Assembly: GCF_035916875.1 (NCBI RefSeq)
Contig: NZ_JAXUHN010000034.1
Coordinates: 1 to 36,704 of the forward strand
DNA from: Methylomicrobium sp035916875
GTDB taxonomy: Bacteria; Pseudomonadota; Gammaproteobacteria; Methylococcales; Methylomonadaceae
Reading direction: 5' to 3'
DNA: 36,704 bases
Shown: in pieces, positions 17,666-26,199 of the stretch
How the letters are laid out: each line of letters begins with the position of its first letter
Numbering within the stretch: position 1 is the first letter of the stretch
Notes under the pieces: model-generated
What the model was told of the DNA's origin: nothing
Database searches by the model: none
The model's input: the letters and a program-made list of their open reading frames with translations, nothing else
Made by a program: the position numbers and the translations under genes

Positions 17666-18112
17666 ATGGATTCTATGATTATGTCGCTGGGCTGGTTGGG
17701 TATGTATGCGCCATTGGCTTTGGGGGCGGTAGGCAGTATGTTCGGTTGCGCTCGCGCCGGCATGGCGGCTTGCGGCGCTTTGGTGGAAATCGAAAGCGGT
17801 TACGGCCGCTTTATTGCAATTGCCGCCATGCCCTCTTCGCAAGCCATTTTCGGAGTTGTCGTGACCATGGTACTTCGCCGGGATATCAACATTGCAAACT
17901 CTCCAGGTATTTTCGGGCTGGGCATTCTAACCGGCATTGCCTTGATGCTAAGTGGGCTTGCCCAAGGCAGCACCTGCGCTTCAGCTATCAATGCCTCGAA
18001 AAGTAAATTGGATATCTTCGGCATATCCCTGGCGCCGGCGGCATTGGTCGAAGGTTTTGCGGTGTTTGCATTCGTTTTTGCGCTGGTGCTTTCCGCCGGC
18101 ATTCCCAAATAA
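17666..18112 (+). CDS. atpK: V-type ATPase subunit K (rotor ring)
   Basis: This 148-aa double-hairpin proteolipid has four membrane segments. ATG 17666 follows GAGAGG; an in-frame TTG at 17636 would add 10 unneeded residues. The ion-site residues align with E. hirae NtpK: MPSSQAIFG (S58, Q59) with LPGTQGLYG (T64, Q65); SGLAQG (Q100) with SGIAQG (Q110); AALVEG (E129) with AAMVET (E139). This is the Na+-ligand pattern, with Ser replacing Thr, so Na+ transport is plausible but not proven, since some relatives with a similar pattern are uncharacterised. Confidence 0.94.
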   Translation: MDSMIMSLGWLGMYAPLALGAVGSMFGCARAGMAACGALVEIESGYGRFIAIAAMPSSQAIFGVVVTMVLRRDINIANSPGIFGLGILTGIALMLSGLAQGSTCASAINASKSKLDIFGISLAPAALVEGFAVFAFVFALVLSAGIPK

Positions 18113-18130
18113 GCTGGCGGGGGCAAAATC

Positions 18131-18790
18131 ATGGCCGAACACATTGACACTGATACCAGCGTACAAGCGCTGATCGATAGGATACGCGACCAGGGCGTGC
18201 AAAGCGCCAACCGGGAAGCCGCGCGCATCCTTGCGGAAGCGGAAGCGAAAGCTTCGCACTTACTCGCGGAAGCCCAAAAACAGGTGGAACAACTGCGCGC
18301 CAAAGCCACTGCGGATATCGAAGCCGAGCAGGCCGCGGCGCAGGAAGCCTTAAAGCTTTCTGCCCGCGACACCGTGAAGCGGTTGAAAAACGTCGTTGCT
18401 GCCGCATTCGAAACCTTCGTGCGCCGTTTGGTCACCACGGCGACGCAAGACCGGGAATTGATGAAAAACCTGATTTTAGTATTGGCCGGACATAGCGCGG
18501 AAGAATTTATAAAAGAGAAAAAAATTCAAATTCTGCTGTCCGAGGCCATATTGACCGGACAGTCCGATCCCAAGCTGCGCGATCTGGGTAAACAAACCAT
18601 ATTGAGCCTTTCCAGCGATATGTTGCGCGAAGGCGTTGAGTTGATTCCGTCCAGCAGCGTCGAGGGCGGTGCGAAGGTTCGTCTGGTCGGCGAACAACTG
18701 GAAATCGATTTATCCGACAAGGCGATATCCAAAATGCTTGCAGCTCATTTGCTGCCACGTTTTCAGACCATCTTGACGGGTGGGGATTAA
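18131..18790 (+). CDS. atpE: V-type ATPase subunit E (peripheral stalk)
   Basis: This 219-aa protein has a long N-terminal helix rich in Ala, Glu, Lys and Gln (about 15-85, including EAARILAEAEAKASHLLAEA), a typical stalk coiled coil, and a globular C-terminal part (about 100-219). It lies 18 nt after K and 14 nt before the DUF2764 gene. In Bacteroidetes- and Chlamydiae-type operons E is the first gene followed by DUF2764 and A; that triplet is kept here but placed after K. No G/H-type partner gene is apparent. Confidence 0.9.
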   Translation: MAEHIDTDTSVQALIDRIRDQGVQSANREAARILAEAEAKASHLLAEAQKQVEQLRAKATADIEAEQAAAQEALKLSARDTVKRLKNVVAAAFETFVRRLVTTATQDRELMKNLILVLAGHSAEEFIKEKKIQILLSEAILTGQSDPKLRDLGKQTILSLSSDMLREGVELIPSSSVEGGAKVRLVGEQLEIDLSDKAISKMLAAHLLPRFQTILTGGD

Positions 18791-18804
18791 GGGGTGACCC
18801 AGCC

Positions 18805-19464
18805 ATGAAGGATTACTATACGGTCGTAGCCAGTTTCCCCCACTTGCCTTATTTCGCGGATACTGAAAGGCTACCGCTTTCGCGTTTGCGCCTGGAACAG
18901 CGGTTGCGCATGCTGGATGCGGATGAAACCCGGCAGATATTCCAGGCTGAATTTCTGGTCGGATGGCGTTTGCCCGCCGGCAAAGTGGGTGGCGGCAATA
19001 TCGCTGCGTCTTATAAAACCGGGCTGCAAAGTATAGGCCAACCCGTATTACGGGAGTTTGTGGAATACCGCCTGGACATACAAACCGTTCTTGCCGCGCT
19101 GCGCATTAGGCAAGCCGGTCGTGATCCGCAGCAACACCCTGGAACCTGGGGTATAGGCCGCTGGGTCAAGCATATCGAAACACATTGGGATGCCGCCGAC
19201 TTCCGTCTCGGCACGGTTTATCCGTGGTTACTCGAGGTCGGCAATACTCTGGCGGCTGCCGATGCGATGGCTTTGGACCGCCTGTTAATGGACACCGTAT
19301 GGAGGAAGCTCTCCCATTTGGGTGATATCAATCCTTTTGGTTTCGAAGCGATCACCGCCTTCGTTTTTAAGTGGGATATTACGCAGGCATGGCTGCTGCG
19401 AGATGCCTGCGCCGCGAAACAACGCTTCCAGATATTGATCGATGAGGTAAAACATGTCCAATGA
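18805..19464 (+). CDS. DUF2764 protein, putative V-ATPase subunit C equivalent
   Basis: This 219-aa protein starts MKDYYTVVASFPHLPYFAD. The YY-x-x-ASLP-type opening and its place between subunits E and A identify DUF2764, known in compact bacterial V-ATPase operons where a classical C (d-like) subunit is missing. A role linking rotor ring and central stalk is inferred from position. It overlaps the start of subunit A by 11 nt, indicating tight co-expression. There are no membrane segments or signal peptide. Confidence 0.85.
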   Translation: MKDYYTVVASFPHLPYFADTERLPLSRLRLEQRLRMLDADETRQIFQAEFLVGWRLPAGKVGGGNIAASYKTGLQSIGQPVLREFVEYRLDIQTVLAALRIRQAGRDPQQHPGTWGIGRWVKHIETHWDAADFRLGTVYPWLLEVGNTLAAADAMALDRLLMDTVWRKLSHLGDINPFGFEAITAFVFKWDITQAWLLRDACAAKQRFQILIDEVKHVQ

Positions 19465-21265
19465 AAATACCGGCGACCGCTACGCCACAGTGATTGGCGT
19501 CAAGGAAAGCCTGATCTTGATCGAGTTTGACGAAGCCGTCGAGGTGATGAAAAACGAAGTCGGCTATATCTGCATCGGCGAAGAAAAGCTCAAGGCCGAA
19601 ATCCTTCGGGTACGCGGGCGCACCGCGGACATGCAGGTATTCGAGGATACCCGCGGCGTGCGGGTTGGCGACCGGGTTGAGCTATCCGCTGAAATGCTTT
19701 CGGCGATGTTGGGCCCTGGGCTGCTTGGTCAGGTTTTCGACGGTTTGCTGAATCCTTTGCATGGCCTGGCGCAAAAATACGGTTTTTTCTTGCCGCGCGG
19801 CGTCATGATGTCGCCGCTCGATCAGGATAAAAAATGGCAATTTACGCCGAAAGCGGCGATCGGAGATTCTCTACCTCCCGGCGGTGTCGTGGGATCGGTT
19901 CCTGAAGGCCCTTTCATGCACAAGATCATGATCCCTTTCAACGAAGCGGAACCTGTCCAATTAACCTGGATTCGAGGCGGCAGTTTTACTATTGGCGAGG
20001 TTGTAGCCCGTTACAAGACATCCGGCGGCGAGGAAAAAGACTTGACCATGGCGTGCCGCTGGCCGATACGGCGTCCGATCCCCGAAAATCTGTTGCGCAG
20101 GCGTTATTCCGAGCGTCAGTTCCCATCGAAGCCGCTGACCACGGCGACCCGCCTCATCGACACATTTTTCCCGATCGCCCAGGGCGGCACGGGGTGCATC
20201 CCTGGTCCGTTCGGCGCAGGCAAGACGGTATTGCAAAGTCTGATTGCGCGCTACTCCAGCGTCGATATCGTGATCATTGTCGCTTGCGGCGAACGCGCCG
20301 GTGAAGTCGTCGAAACCATCCATGAATACCCGGAAACCCACGATCCCCGCACCGGCGGCACATTAATGGACCGCACGGTCATTATCTGCAACACCTCGTC
20401 GATGCCGGTCGCGGCCCGCGAAGCTTCGATCTACACCGGCATCACGCTGGGCGAATATTTCCGCCAAATGGGTTACGACGTGCTGCTGATTGCTGACTCG
20501 ACATCGCGTTGGGCACAGGCAATGCGCGAAACCTCCGGCAGGATGGAGGAAATCCCCGGCGAGGAAGCGTTTCCGGCCTATCTCGATTCCTCGATCAAAA
20601 ACCTTTACGAGCGTGCCGGCGTAATCCGGTGCGCCGACGGCTCCACTGGCACGTTGACGTTGATCGGCACGGTGTCTCCGGCAGGCGGCAATTTCGAAGA
20701 GCCTGTTACCCAGTCCACTCTCGGCACTGTCAAAACCTTCCTCGGTTTGTCCGCCGATCGCGCCTACAAGCGCTTTTATCCGGCCATCGATCCGTTGTTG
20801 TCGTGGTCTCGCTACCTTGATCAACTGGCCCCCTGGTTTACCAAGGAACTCAATTCCGACTGGGTTAACGATGTCAAAAACATGATGACGTTGCTGGAGC
20901 GCGGCGACAGCATTTATCAAATTATGCAGGTTACCGGCGAAGAGGGTATTACCCTAGAAGACTTCATCGAATGGCAAAAATCGGTGTTACTGGACATGGT
21001 TTATTTACAGCAGGATGCTTTCGATGAAGTCGATGCCTGCATGCCGCGCGAGCGCCAGCTAGCTAGTTTCGGGCTATTAAAAAAGCTGATTGCGGAGGAT
21101 TTCAAGTTTCAGGACAAAAACGAAGCCCGCGATTTTTTTACCAAACTTACCGGGCTCTATAAAAACTGGAATTACAGCCGCCCCGATTCGCCGGATTACG
21201 AACGCTACGGCAAGGATATTGAACAACTCGCCGATCGCTACTTACCGGGCCGTAACGTCCAATAA
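19454..21265 (+). CDS. atpA: V-type ATPase catalytic subunit A
   Basis: This 603-aa catalytic subunit of the V1 head has the P-loop GPFGAGKT at 251-258, with the catalytic-site Lys257 and the following Thr. The GERAGEV segment supplies the expected acidic residue. The non-homologous insert typical of A subunits (about 120-190, MHKIMIPFNEAEPVQLTWI) is present. LLIADSTSRWAQAMRE and EEIPGEEAFPAYL are family signatures. It is the last V-ATPase gene, followed after 29 nt by PPK2. Normal order would continue A to B, but B is 5 kb upstream at the start of the operon. Confidence 0.97.
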   Translation: MSNENTGDRYATVIGVKESLILIEFDEAVEVMKNEVGYICIGEEKLKAEILRVRGRTADMQVFEDTRGVRVGDRVELSAEMLSAMLGPGLLGQVFDGLLNPLHGLAQKYGFFLPRGVMMSPLDQDKKWQFTPKAAIGDSLPPGGVVGSVPEGPFMHKIMIPFNEAEPVQLTWIRGGSFTIGEVVARYKTSGGEEKDLTMACRWPIRRPIPENLLRRRYSERQFPSKPLTTATRLIDTFFPIAQGGTGCIPGPFGAGKTVLQSLIARYSSVDIVIIVACGERAGEVVETIHEYPETHDPRTGGTLMDRTVIICNTSSMPVAAREASIYTGITLGEYFRQMGYDVLLIADSTSRWAQAMRETSGRMEEIPGEEAFPAYLDSSIKNLYERAGVIRCADGSTGTLTLIGTVSPAGGNFEEPVTQSTLGTVKTFLGLSADRAYKRFYPAIDPLLSWSRYLDQLAPWFTKELNSDWVNDVKNMMTLLERGDSIYQIMQVTGEEGITLEDFIEWQKSVLLDMVYLQQDAFDEVDACMPRERQLASFGLLKKLIAEDFKFQDKNEARDFFTKLTGLYKNWNYSRPDSPDYERYGKDIEQLADRYLPGRNVQ

Positions 21266-21294
21266 ACCCACAAACTACTGCAAGGAGCGTTGTC

Positions 21295-22194
21295 ATGATT
21301 AAAAAAGAGATCATCGATTTATTCAAGGTTAAACCTGATACAAAAATCCGGCTCAAGGAGTACCACACCGGCTGGGAGCAAACCGATGAATTCAAATCCG
21401 CAGGCAAGAAATTCGTGAAGGAGAAAGCCAACGAGATCTTGCAAACAAACATTGAAGAGTTGTCCGAATGTCAGCAATTGCTTTACGCCGATGACCGCTA
21501 TGCCTTGTTGATTGTCTTGCAAGCCATGGATGCGGCGGGAAAGGACGGCACCATCAGGCACGTGATGTCGGGCGTCAATCCTCAGGGCTGCCAGGTTTTC
21601 AGTTTCAAGAAGCCTTCGGCCGAGGAACTGGACCATAACTTCCTGTGGCGCTATATGAAATCACTGCCCGAACGCGGCCGCATCGGCATTTTCAACCGTT
21701 CCTATTACGAAGATGTGCTGGTAGTCAAAGTCCACCAGGATGTGCTGGAACAACAAAAGCTTCCGGACGGCAAACACGGGAAGGCGTTTTGGGAGGCGCG
21801 TTATGACGATATCAACGCCTTTGAGCGCCATTTGGTGCGCAACGGTACGGTGGTGCTGAAGTTTTTTCTGCATGTATCCAAGAAGGAACAGAAACAGCGA
21901 TTTATGGATAGACTTGAACGACCCGAAAAAAACTGGAAATTTTCGCTTGCCGATCTCAATGAGCGCGCCTACTGGGATGATTATGTCGACGCATACGAAA
22001 AAGCCATCAGTGCGACCAGCACCAAATGGGCGCCCTGGTATATCGTGCCGGCCGATGATAAATGGGCGACTCGGGCGATAGTTGCCGACATTGTCACCTC
22101 GACATTGCGTAGTCTCGACCTTAAATTTCCCGAGATGACCGATGAACAACGCGCATTATTGGAACAAGCCCGAAAAACTTTAGAAGGGGAATAA
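21295..22194 (+). CDS. ppk2: Polyphosphate kinase 2 family (polyphosphate:nucleotide phosphotransferase)
   Basis: This 299-aa soluble kinase has Walker A AMDAAGKDG (77-85), Walker B region IFNRSYYEDVLVV (about 132-144) and a lid-like arginine-rich segment (KKEQKQRFMDRL). The family moves phosphate between polyphosphate and nucleotides; the length and YEDVLVVKVH resemble the group that phosphorylates AMP/ADP from polyphosphate. The exact class is inferred. AGGAG precedes the ATG. The 29-nt gap to subunit A, with no terminator, suggests it is the last gene of the V-ATPase operon. Confidence 0.92.
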   Translation: MIKKEIIDLFKVKPDTKIRLKEYHTGWEQTDEFKSAGKKFVKEKANEILQTNIEELSECQQLLYADDRYALLIVLQAMDAAGKDGTIRHVMSGVNPQGCQVFSFKKPSAEELDHNFLWRYMKSLPERGRIGIFNRSYYEDVLVVKVHQDVLEQQKLPDGKHGKAFWEARYDDINAFERHLVRNGTVVLKFFLHVSKKEQKQRFMDRLERPEKNWKFSLADLNERAYWDDYVDAYEKAISATSTKWAPWYIVPADDKWATRAIVADIVTSTLRSLDLKFPEMTDEQRALLEQARKTLEGE

Positions 22195-22221
22195 CTTTGG
22201 TGGCATTCGGATGTTCCCCTT
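22184..22221 (+). terminator. Weak terminator after ppk2
   Basis: AAGGGGAA and TTCCCCTT form an 8-bp stem around a 22-nt loop, ending in TTTT. The left arm includes the last ppk2 codons. The long loop makes it a weak candidate. Confidence 0.3.
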
Positions 22222-22713
22222 TTCGCACGATGCATAGTGTGCAGTCGCCGATTCAGGTTTTTTGGGATGCACTTTCGCTGGCGATGTTAGGTAACATCAT
22301 GCCGCGCTTTTTGTATTTGGAACTTGGAATTGCCGATGGAACATACCGTCGCCGCATCGCGTATTTACATTCGCGATCCCAAAGGAGTTCTCAACCTGAT
22401 TCATAAAATTCATTATCCCGAAAATCCTGCCATTTTAAATTTCTCCAAAGCAATTATTGGCAGAGGTTCGATGACCGCGATTTTCAGGCCAAAGAATATT
22501 TTTAATCATCATGACACGGGCTGAAAAGAAGGAGAAGTTTTGACCGCCGGTTGTTACGATACGATCCAGTGGAATTAAGTTGTCGACAATGCCGGGTTGA
22601 ATTTTCTATGTGCATCCGACGAGTTAACAATGGATGCGTGCAGGATTGACGACAATGGACAACAAAAGCAACTCTGGCCATTTAAATTTCCTCAGCAACT
22701 GGAGACAAGCCGC
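22222..22713. other. Gap of about 490 bp before the SulP gene
   Basis: No convincing gene is visible. A 66-codon frame at 22324-22524 (starting MELPMEHTVAASRIYIRDPK) has no clear ribosome binding site and no recognised family. The long frame before the SulP ATG (22597-22713) lacks a start signal and is treated as leader. No strong promoter was identified. Confidence 0.4.
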
Positions 22714-24381
22714 ATGAACCCGCATCCGACAGCCGCAGAGGCAACTCAGTCCAGCACCAAAGGGCTACGCTTCGACCTAGTCGCCGGCCTCACGGCTACG
22801 GCGGTGGTTCTGCCCAAGGCAATGGCATACGCAACCGTGGCCGGCTTGCCCGTTGCAGTAGGGCTCTATACCGCCTTTATTCCGATGATTATATACGCCC
22901 TGCTTGGTTCATCGAGAGTGCTCAGCGTCAGCTCGACCACTACCCTGGGCATCCTGGCCGGTACGCAACTCGGTCTGGCGGTGCCGGACGGAGACCCCGG
23001 AAAACTGATCACCGCTGTTGCCACCCTGACCGCCCTGGTGGGCGTATTGCTGATGCTGGCGGCACTGCTGCGTCTGGGGTTCGTTGCCAATTTTATTTCC
23101 ACCCCCGTCCTGACCGGTTTCAAGGCAGGGATCGCCCTGGTGATTGTGCTGGACCAGTTGCCGAAGCTCCTGGGTATCCACATTACCAAGCAAGGTTTCC
23201 TCCGCGATCTGTTCAGCGTCGCGCATCATGTGCCCGAAACCTCGTTGATCACGCTGGCGGTAGCGGCCATGACGCTGCTCGTGCTGATCGGCATGGAACG
23301 TCTATGGCCGCATTCTCCGGCGCCTCTCGTTGCGGTTGGCGGCGGTATCACCGCCTCTTGGTTTTTCGGCTTGCATGCACTGGGTGTTTCGACGGTCGGT
23401 CTGATTCCGCAAGGATTTCCGTCACTGACGCTGCCGGACCTTGCGCTGATCGAACAGTTGGTGCCGGGCGCACTCGGGATCGCGTTGATGAGTTTCACCG
23501 AGTCGATTGCAGCGGGCCGCGCCTTTGCAGGCAGCGCAGAGCCTCCGATCAATGCAAACCGTGAGCTGATCGCCCTAGGGGCGGCCAATTTCGGTGGCGC
23601 ACTGTTCGGTGCGATGCCGGCGGGAGGAGGCACCACGCAGACTGCGGTGGTACGTGCAGCCGGAGGTCGATCACAGAAGGCGTCGTTAGTGACGGCGAGT
23701 GTCGCAGGGGCAACCATGCTGCTGCTCTCGCCTTTGTTAGGCTTGCTGCCGCATGCAACGCTTGCGGCAGTCGTCATCGTCTACTCGGTCGGGCTAATTC
23801 AGCCAACAGAGTTCCTCGCCATCCGAAAGGTGCGCACGATGGAGTTTAGCTGGGCTATCGTGGCCTGCCTCGGTGTACTGTTCTTTGGCACGTTGAAAGG
23901 CATCGTGGTAGCGATCATTCTATCGATGCTTGCACTATCGAGCCAAACCGCCCACCCGCGCGTGTATGTCATTGTCCGCAAGCGCGGGGCCGACGTACTG
24001 CGACCGTTGTCGCCTGAGCATCCCGACGACGAGAGCTTCGACGGCTTGTTGATCGTCCGTCCGGAGGGGCGCATGTTCTTTGCCAATGTTCAGCAGATTG
24101 CAGATCAGATCAAAGCGCTGATCGCCCAGAATAAACCGCGAGTGCTTGCGCTTGACATGAGCCGGGTTCCGGATATCGAATATTCAGCGCTGCAGATGCT
24201 GATGGAGCGCGAAAAGCGCGCGACCGAACAAGGCGCTACGCTGTGGTTGGTTGGGCTGAACCCGAGTGTATTAGAGGTTGTACGGCGCTCCGGCCTGGCC
24301 GACCGGCTAGGCCGTGAGCGCATGCTGTTTAATGTGCGAGCAGCTATTGAACGCTACCAGACGCTACCTGCTGACTCCTGA
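22714..24381 (+). CDS. SulP family anion transporter with STAS domain
   Basis: This protein has about 555 aa from ATG 22714, which follows GGAG by 9 nt; the frame is open from 22597 but the extra residues are not SulP-like. Ten or more membrane segments begin at FDLVAGLTATAVVLPKAMAY, the SulP signature region. The C-terminal cytoplasmic STAS domain (about 440-545) includes LLIVRPEGRMFFANV and ALDMSRVPDIEYSALQML. Family members carry sulfate, bicarbonate or other anions; some cyanobacterial members (BicA) are Na+/HCO3- symporters. The substrate here cannot be read from sequence. It is transcribed with the V-ATPase direction but 520 bp away. Confidence 0.94.
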   Translation: MNPHPTAAEATQSSTKGLRFDLVAGLTATAVVLPKAMAYATVAGLPVAVGLYTAFIPMIIYALLGSSRVLSVSSTTTLGILAGTQLGLAVPDGDPGKLITAVATLTALVGVLLMLAALLRLGFVANFISTPVLTGFKAGIALVIVLDQLPKLLGIHITKQGFLRDLFSVAHHVPETSLITLAVAAMTLLVLIGMERLWPHSPAPLVAVGGGITASWFFGLHALGVSTVGLIPQGFPSLTLPDLALIEQLVPGALGIALMSFTESIAAGRAFAGSAEPPINANRELIALGAANFGGALFGAMPAGGGTTQTAVVRAAGGRSQKASLVTASVAGATMLLLSPLLGLLPHATLAAVVIVYSVGLIQPTEFLAIRKVRTMEFSWAIVACLGVLFFGTLKGIVVAIILSMLALSSQTAHPRVYVIVRKRGADVLRPLSPEHPDDESFDGLLIVRPEGRMFFANVQQIADQIKALIAQNKPRVLALDMSRVPDIEYSALQMLMEREKRATEQGATLWLVGLNPSVLEVVRRSGLADRLGRERMLFNVRAAIERYQTLPADS

Positions 24382-24546
24382 ATGGTTGTTATCTTGGAAT
24401 GACGCGTCGCCATTTTGCGAATTCTACGGAACGCCAAGCCTCCAACAGCAACACGACTAAAAACTAACCCTGAACGGTTTTTTGCCGGCTAAGGTCAGCC
24501 CTGGAATGATTTACATTAGTCCGAATGCGGTTTTAAATATCAGCTC

Positions 24547-24574
24547 TTGCTTTGTATTTTTACCCCTGTACAAT
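24547..24574 (+). promoter_or_regulatory. Sigma-70-like promoter for the secreted protein
   Basis: TTGCTT (24547-24552) and TACAAT (24569-24574) are separated by 16 bp and end about 34 bp before the ATG at 24609. The rest of the 227-bp gap after SulP holds no gene. Confidence 0.55.
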
Positions 24575-24608
24575 AGCGATTCGATATTAATATGAGTGGT
24601 GATCCCCT

Positions 24609-25181
24609 ATGAAACTAATCGGTAAAACATCAATTCTTGTTTCAACAATCGCAATGGTCCTGGCAACAGGACCTATTTACGCTGAAACACCGGGTTACCT
24701 GACGATTAACCAAGTTGAGCATGAAGTGGAAATCAAGAGCACGAAGAAAACCCTCGACCTGGAAATTAAAACCGCTAAACCGATACCGGTTGACGGAAAA
24801 TCCGGCGCTTTCGGTTACGCTGCGCTGACCGATAACGGTAACAATCTTTTAGTGGTGGTTACCCATTTGCCTATTGATGACAGTTCCCATGAAAGCCCTA
24901 AAAGCGGCTTCCATACCCATGTCTTGGATCTGAAAGCCCCCACTGATGCCTGCAAAGGCGCGAATTTCGAAGTGGATTTAGACAATTCATCTAAAAACAA
25001 AGCCTTTGATGCCGATTATCATTGGAAAGTCAGCGGCAATAAGATTTCGGTAGAAAAGGTTCCTGTCGCTGATCTGGGCGACGCCGGCGTCGAGTCGGTA
25101 GTTTCCTTTACGCTGAATCCGATCCTGGACGCGAATAAGAAACCAACCAATCTGTGTGTGACTGTTGTCGATCAACATTGA
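24609..25181 (+). CDS. Secreted protein of unknown function
   Basis: This 190-aa protein has a clear signal peptide (KLIGKTSILVSTIAMVLA, likely cleaved after IYA at 25). The mature part is rich in beta-type alternation and Asp/Lys, with two Cys (DACKG and NLCVTV) that could form a disulfide, and a His-containing SGFHTHVLDLKA segment. I do not recognise the family. It stands alone between a promoter and a strong hairpin, so it is probably monocistronic. A periplasmic location is likely. Confidence 0.8.
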   Translation: MKLIGKTSILVSTIAMVLATGPIYAETPGYLTINQVEHEVEIKSTKKTLDLEIKTAKPIPVDGKSGAFGYAALTDNGNNLLVVVTHLPIDDSSHESPKSGFHTHVLDLKAPTDACKGANFEVDLDNSSKNKAFDADYHWKVSGNKISVEKVPVADLGDAGVESVVSFTLNPILDANKKPTNLCVTVVDQH

Positions 25182-25192
25182 AATAAACCTAA

Positions 25193-25216
25193 CCCCGCCG
25201 CCGGATGGCGGCGGGG
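25193..25216 (+). terminator. GC-rich hairpin after secreted protein gene
   Basis: CCCCGCCGCC-GGAT-GGCGGCGGGG is a perfect 10-bp stem with a tetraloop, 12 nt past the stop codon. No T run follows directly (TTTTTT comes 15 nt later), so it may slow or protect the transcript end instead of acting as a classic terminator. Confidence 0.55.
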
Positions 25217-25226
25217 CACAAGTACA

Positions 25227-25530
25227 TCAACTTTTTTGAGTCGCTAAAAACTTCCCGGCTTCTGCGATTTCGTCCGCAGCGGATGATAAAGATTCAGCAA
25301 AACCATTATTATCCCAATACTCGCGGCGATATCCGTCACTTCGAATTCCAACGGAAATAATCGATATAACCGACCTTCGGAGCCTCTAACCCGTAGCCGT
25401 ATCATAGGGATTCAACGCCACCTTATTCAGTTGCAGGCGACGCACCAAATCGGAACTGTCAATAAATTCGGCTCCATTCTCTTTCCCGCAAATAGAAGCC
25501 CAAATGAACATTGATTTGGTACGGCCCAAC
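25227..25530 (-). pseudogene. Possible broken coding remnant
   Basis: Two minus-strand frames look partly protein-like. One reads MFIWASICGKENGAEFIDSS onward to a TAG at 25386-25388, then continues open (VISIISVGIRSDGYRREYWD and more) to TGA at 25227. A second, ATG 25405 to TAG 25244, gives 53 aa with a hydrophobic stretch DIAASIGIIMVLLNLYHPL. No family is recognised and neither has a good ribosome binding site. A decayed gene is possible. Confidence 0.2.
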
Positions 25531-25533
25531 GTG

Positions 25534-25550
25534 AAGCTCCGCTGGAGCTT
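25534..25550. repeat. Short palindrome
   Basis: AAGCTCC-GCT-GGAGCTT is a 7-bp hairpin of the kind found in dispersed 'aagctccagctt'-type repeats. It lies near the convergent end of the 25.6-26.1 kb gene. Confidence 0.3.
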
Positions 25551-25607
25551 TGAGTTAGAAAGGCTTGTTGAAAAAAAGTGGTCTGTCGCCTATTTCTTCA
25601 GGCGTTC

Positions 25608-26059
25608 TCAATAGTACTTTGGCGGAGATGCAATCCATGGAGCACTCTTACCGGACTTCGCAAGATCGTCCTCGCCATCGCGAACACCCGCCTCTTTCGC
25701 CGCCATTTGAAGAGCAGTGAGCTTTGATGTCGGCTTATTCGGGTTGTGCTGGGGCGTTACTCCGACGAGTTTGCCCATGTCATAAACAAAGTTTAAAGCT
25801 CGCATCTGCCAAGCTGGATATACGCCAGTGCCCACCCAGCAACGGCACAAAAAATAATGCTCCACTGCTGCCATCATTGAATCATCCGGATCAATTAAGT
25901 CCGGTTGCCACGACCCAATCGAAGGATTTCCTTCCCAACCTGCGTTGCGAACTTGGTAAAGGTCATTCTTAATTTGACAGTACCTCGAAGATTCGGGCAA
26001 GGACGCACGGTATGCTTTCCATTTCGCGATAAGATCGTTAAGGCGTTCAATCTGAGCAT
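25608..26059 (-). CDS. Hypothetical protein with apparent start-frame shift
   Basis: The main frame is open from 26069 to the stop at 25608 and encodes AQIERLNDLIAKWKAYRASL, then about 130 residues ending SAPWIASPPKYY. The only well-placed ATG (26059, behind GGAGGA) is one base out of this frame; adding one base after it would give M-A-Q-I-E-R-L. Without that, translation would need a rare start such as TTG 26000. Either a recent frameshift or a sequencing error explains this. No signal peptide or known domain is recognised; CRCWVGTG and AALQMAAKEAGV-like segments are soluble. The 13-nt overlap with the upstream small membrane ORF suggests a shared transcript. Confidence 0.5.
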
Positions 26060-26199
26060 GATTCCTCCGTCAAAAATAACAATGCTACACCCACAATTAG
26101 AACCATACTTGATGGTGCTAAGGCACTAAGTGTATATGAAATCTGCGCCTGACTGAACCTTGCAATCATCGACAGGGATTCCACTTTAAAATGCATCAT
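26047..26199 (-). CDS. Small 50-aa membrane protein
   Basis: ATG 26199 to TGA 26047 encodes 50 aa beginning MMHFKVESLSMIARF, with one hydrophobic segment (SSMVLIVGVALLFL, 30-43) near the end. It overlaps the start region of the next leftward gene by 13 nt, the usual sign of translational coupling, which supports it being real. The ribosome binding site is weak. No family is recognised. Divergent to it is the permuted papain-like peptidase candidate. Confidence 0.4.
   Translation of the reverse strand: MMHFKVESLSMIARFSQAQISYTLSALAPSSMVLIVGVALLFLTEESCSD

Noticed and set aside
22324..22524. 66-codon frame upstream of SulP
   Set aside because: It has no ribosome binding site or recognisable family; kept only as a note on the gap.
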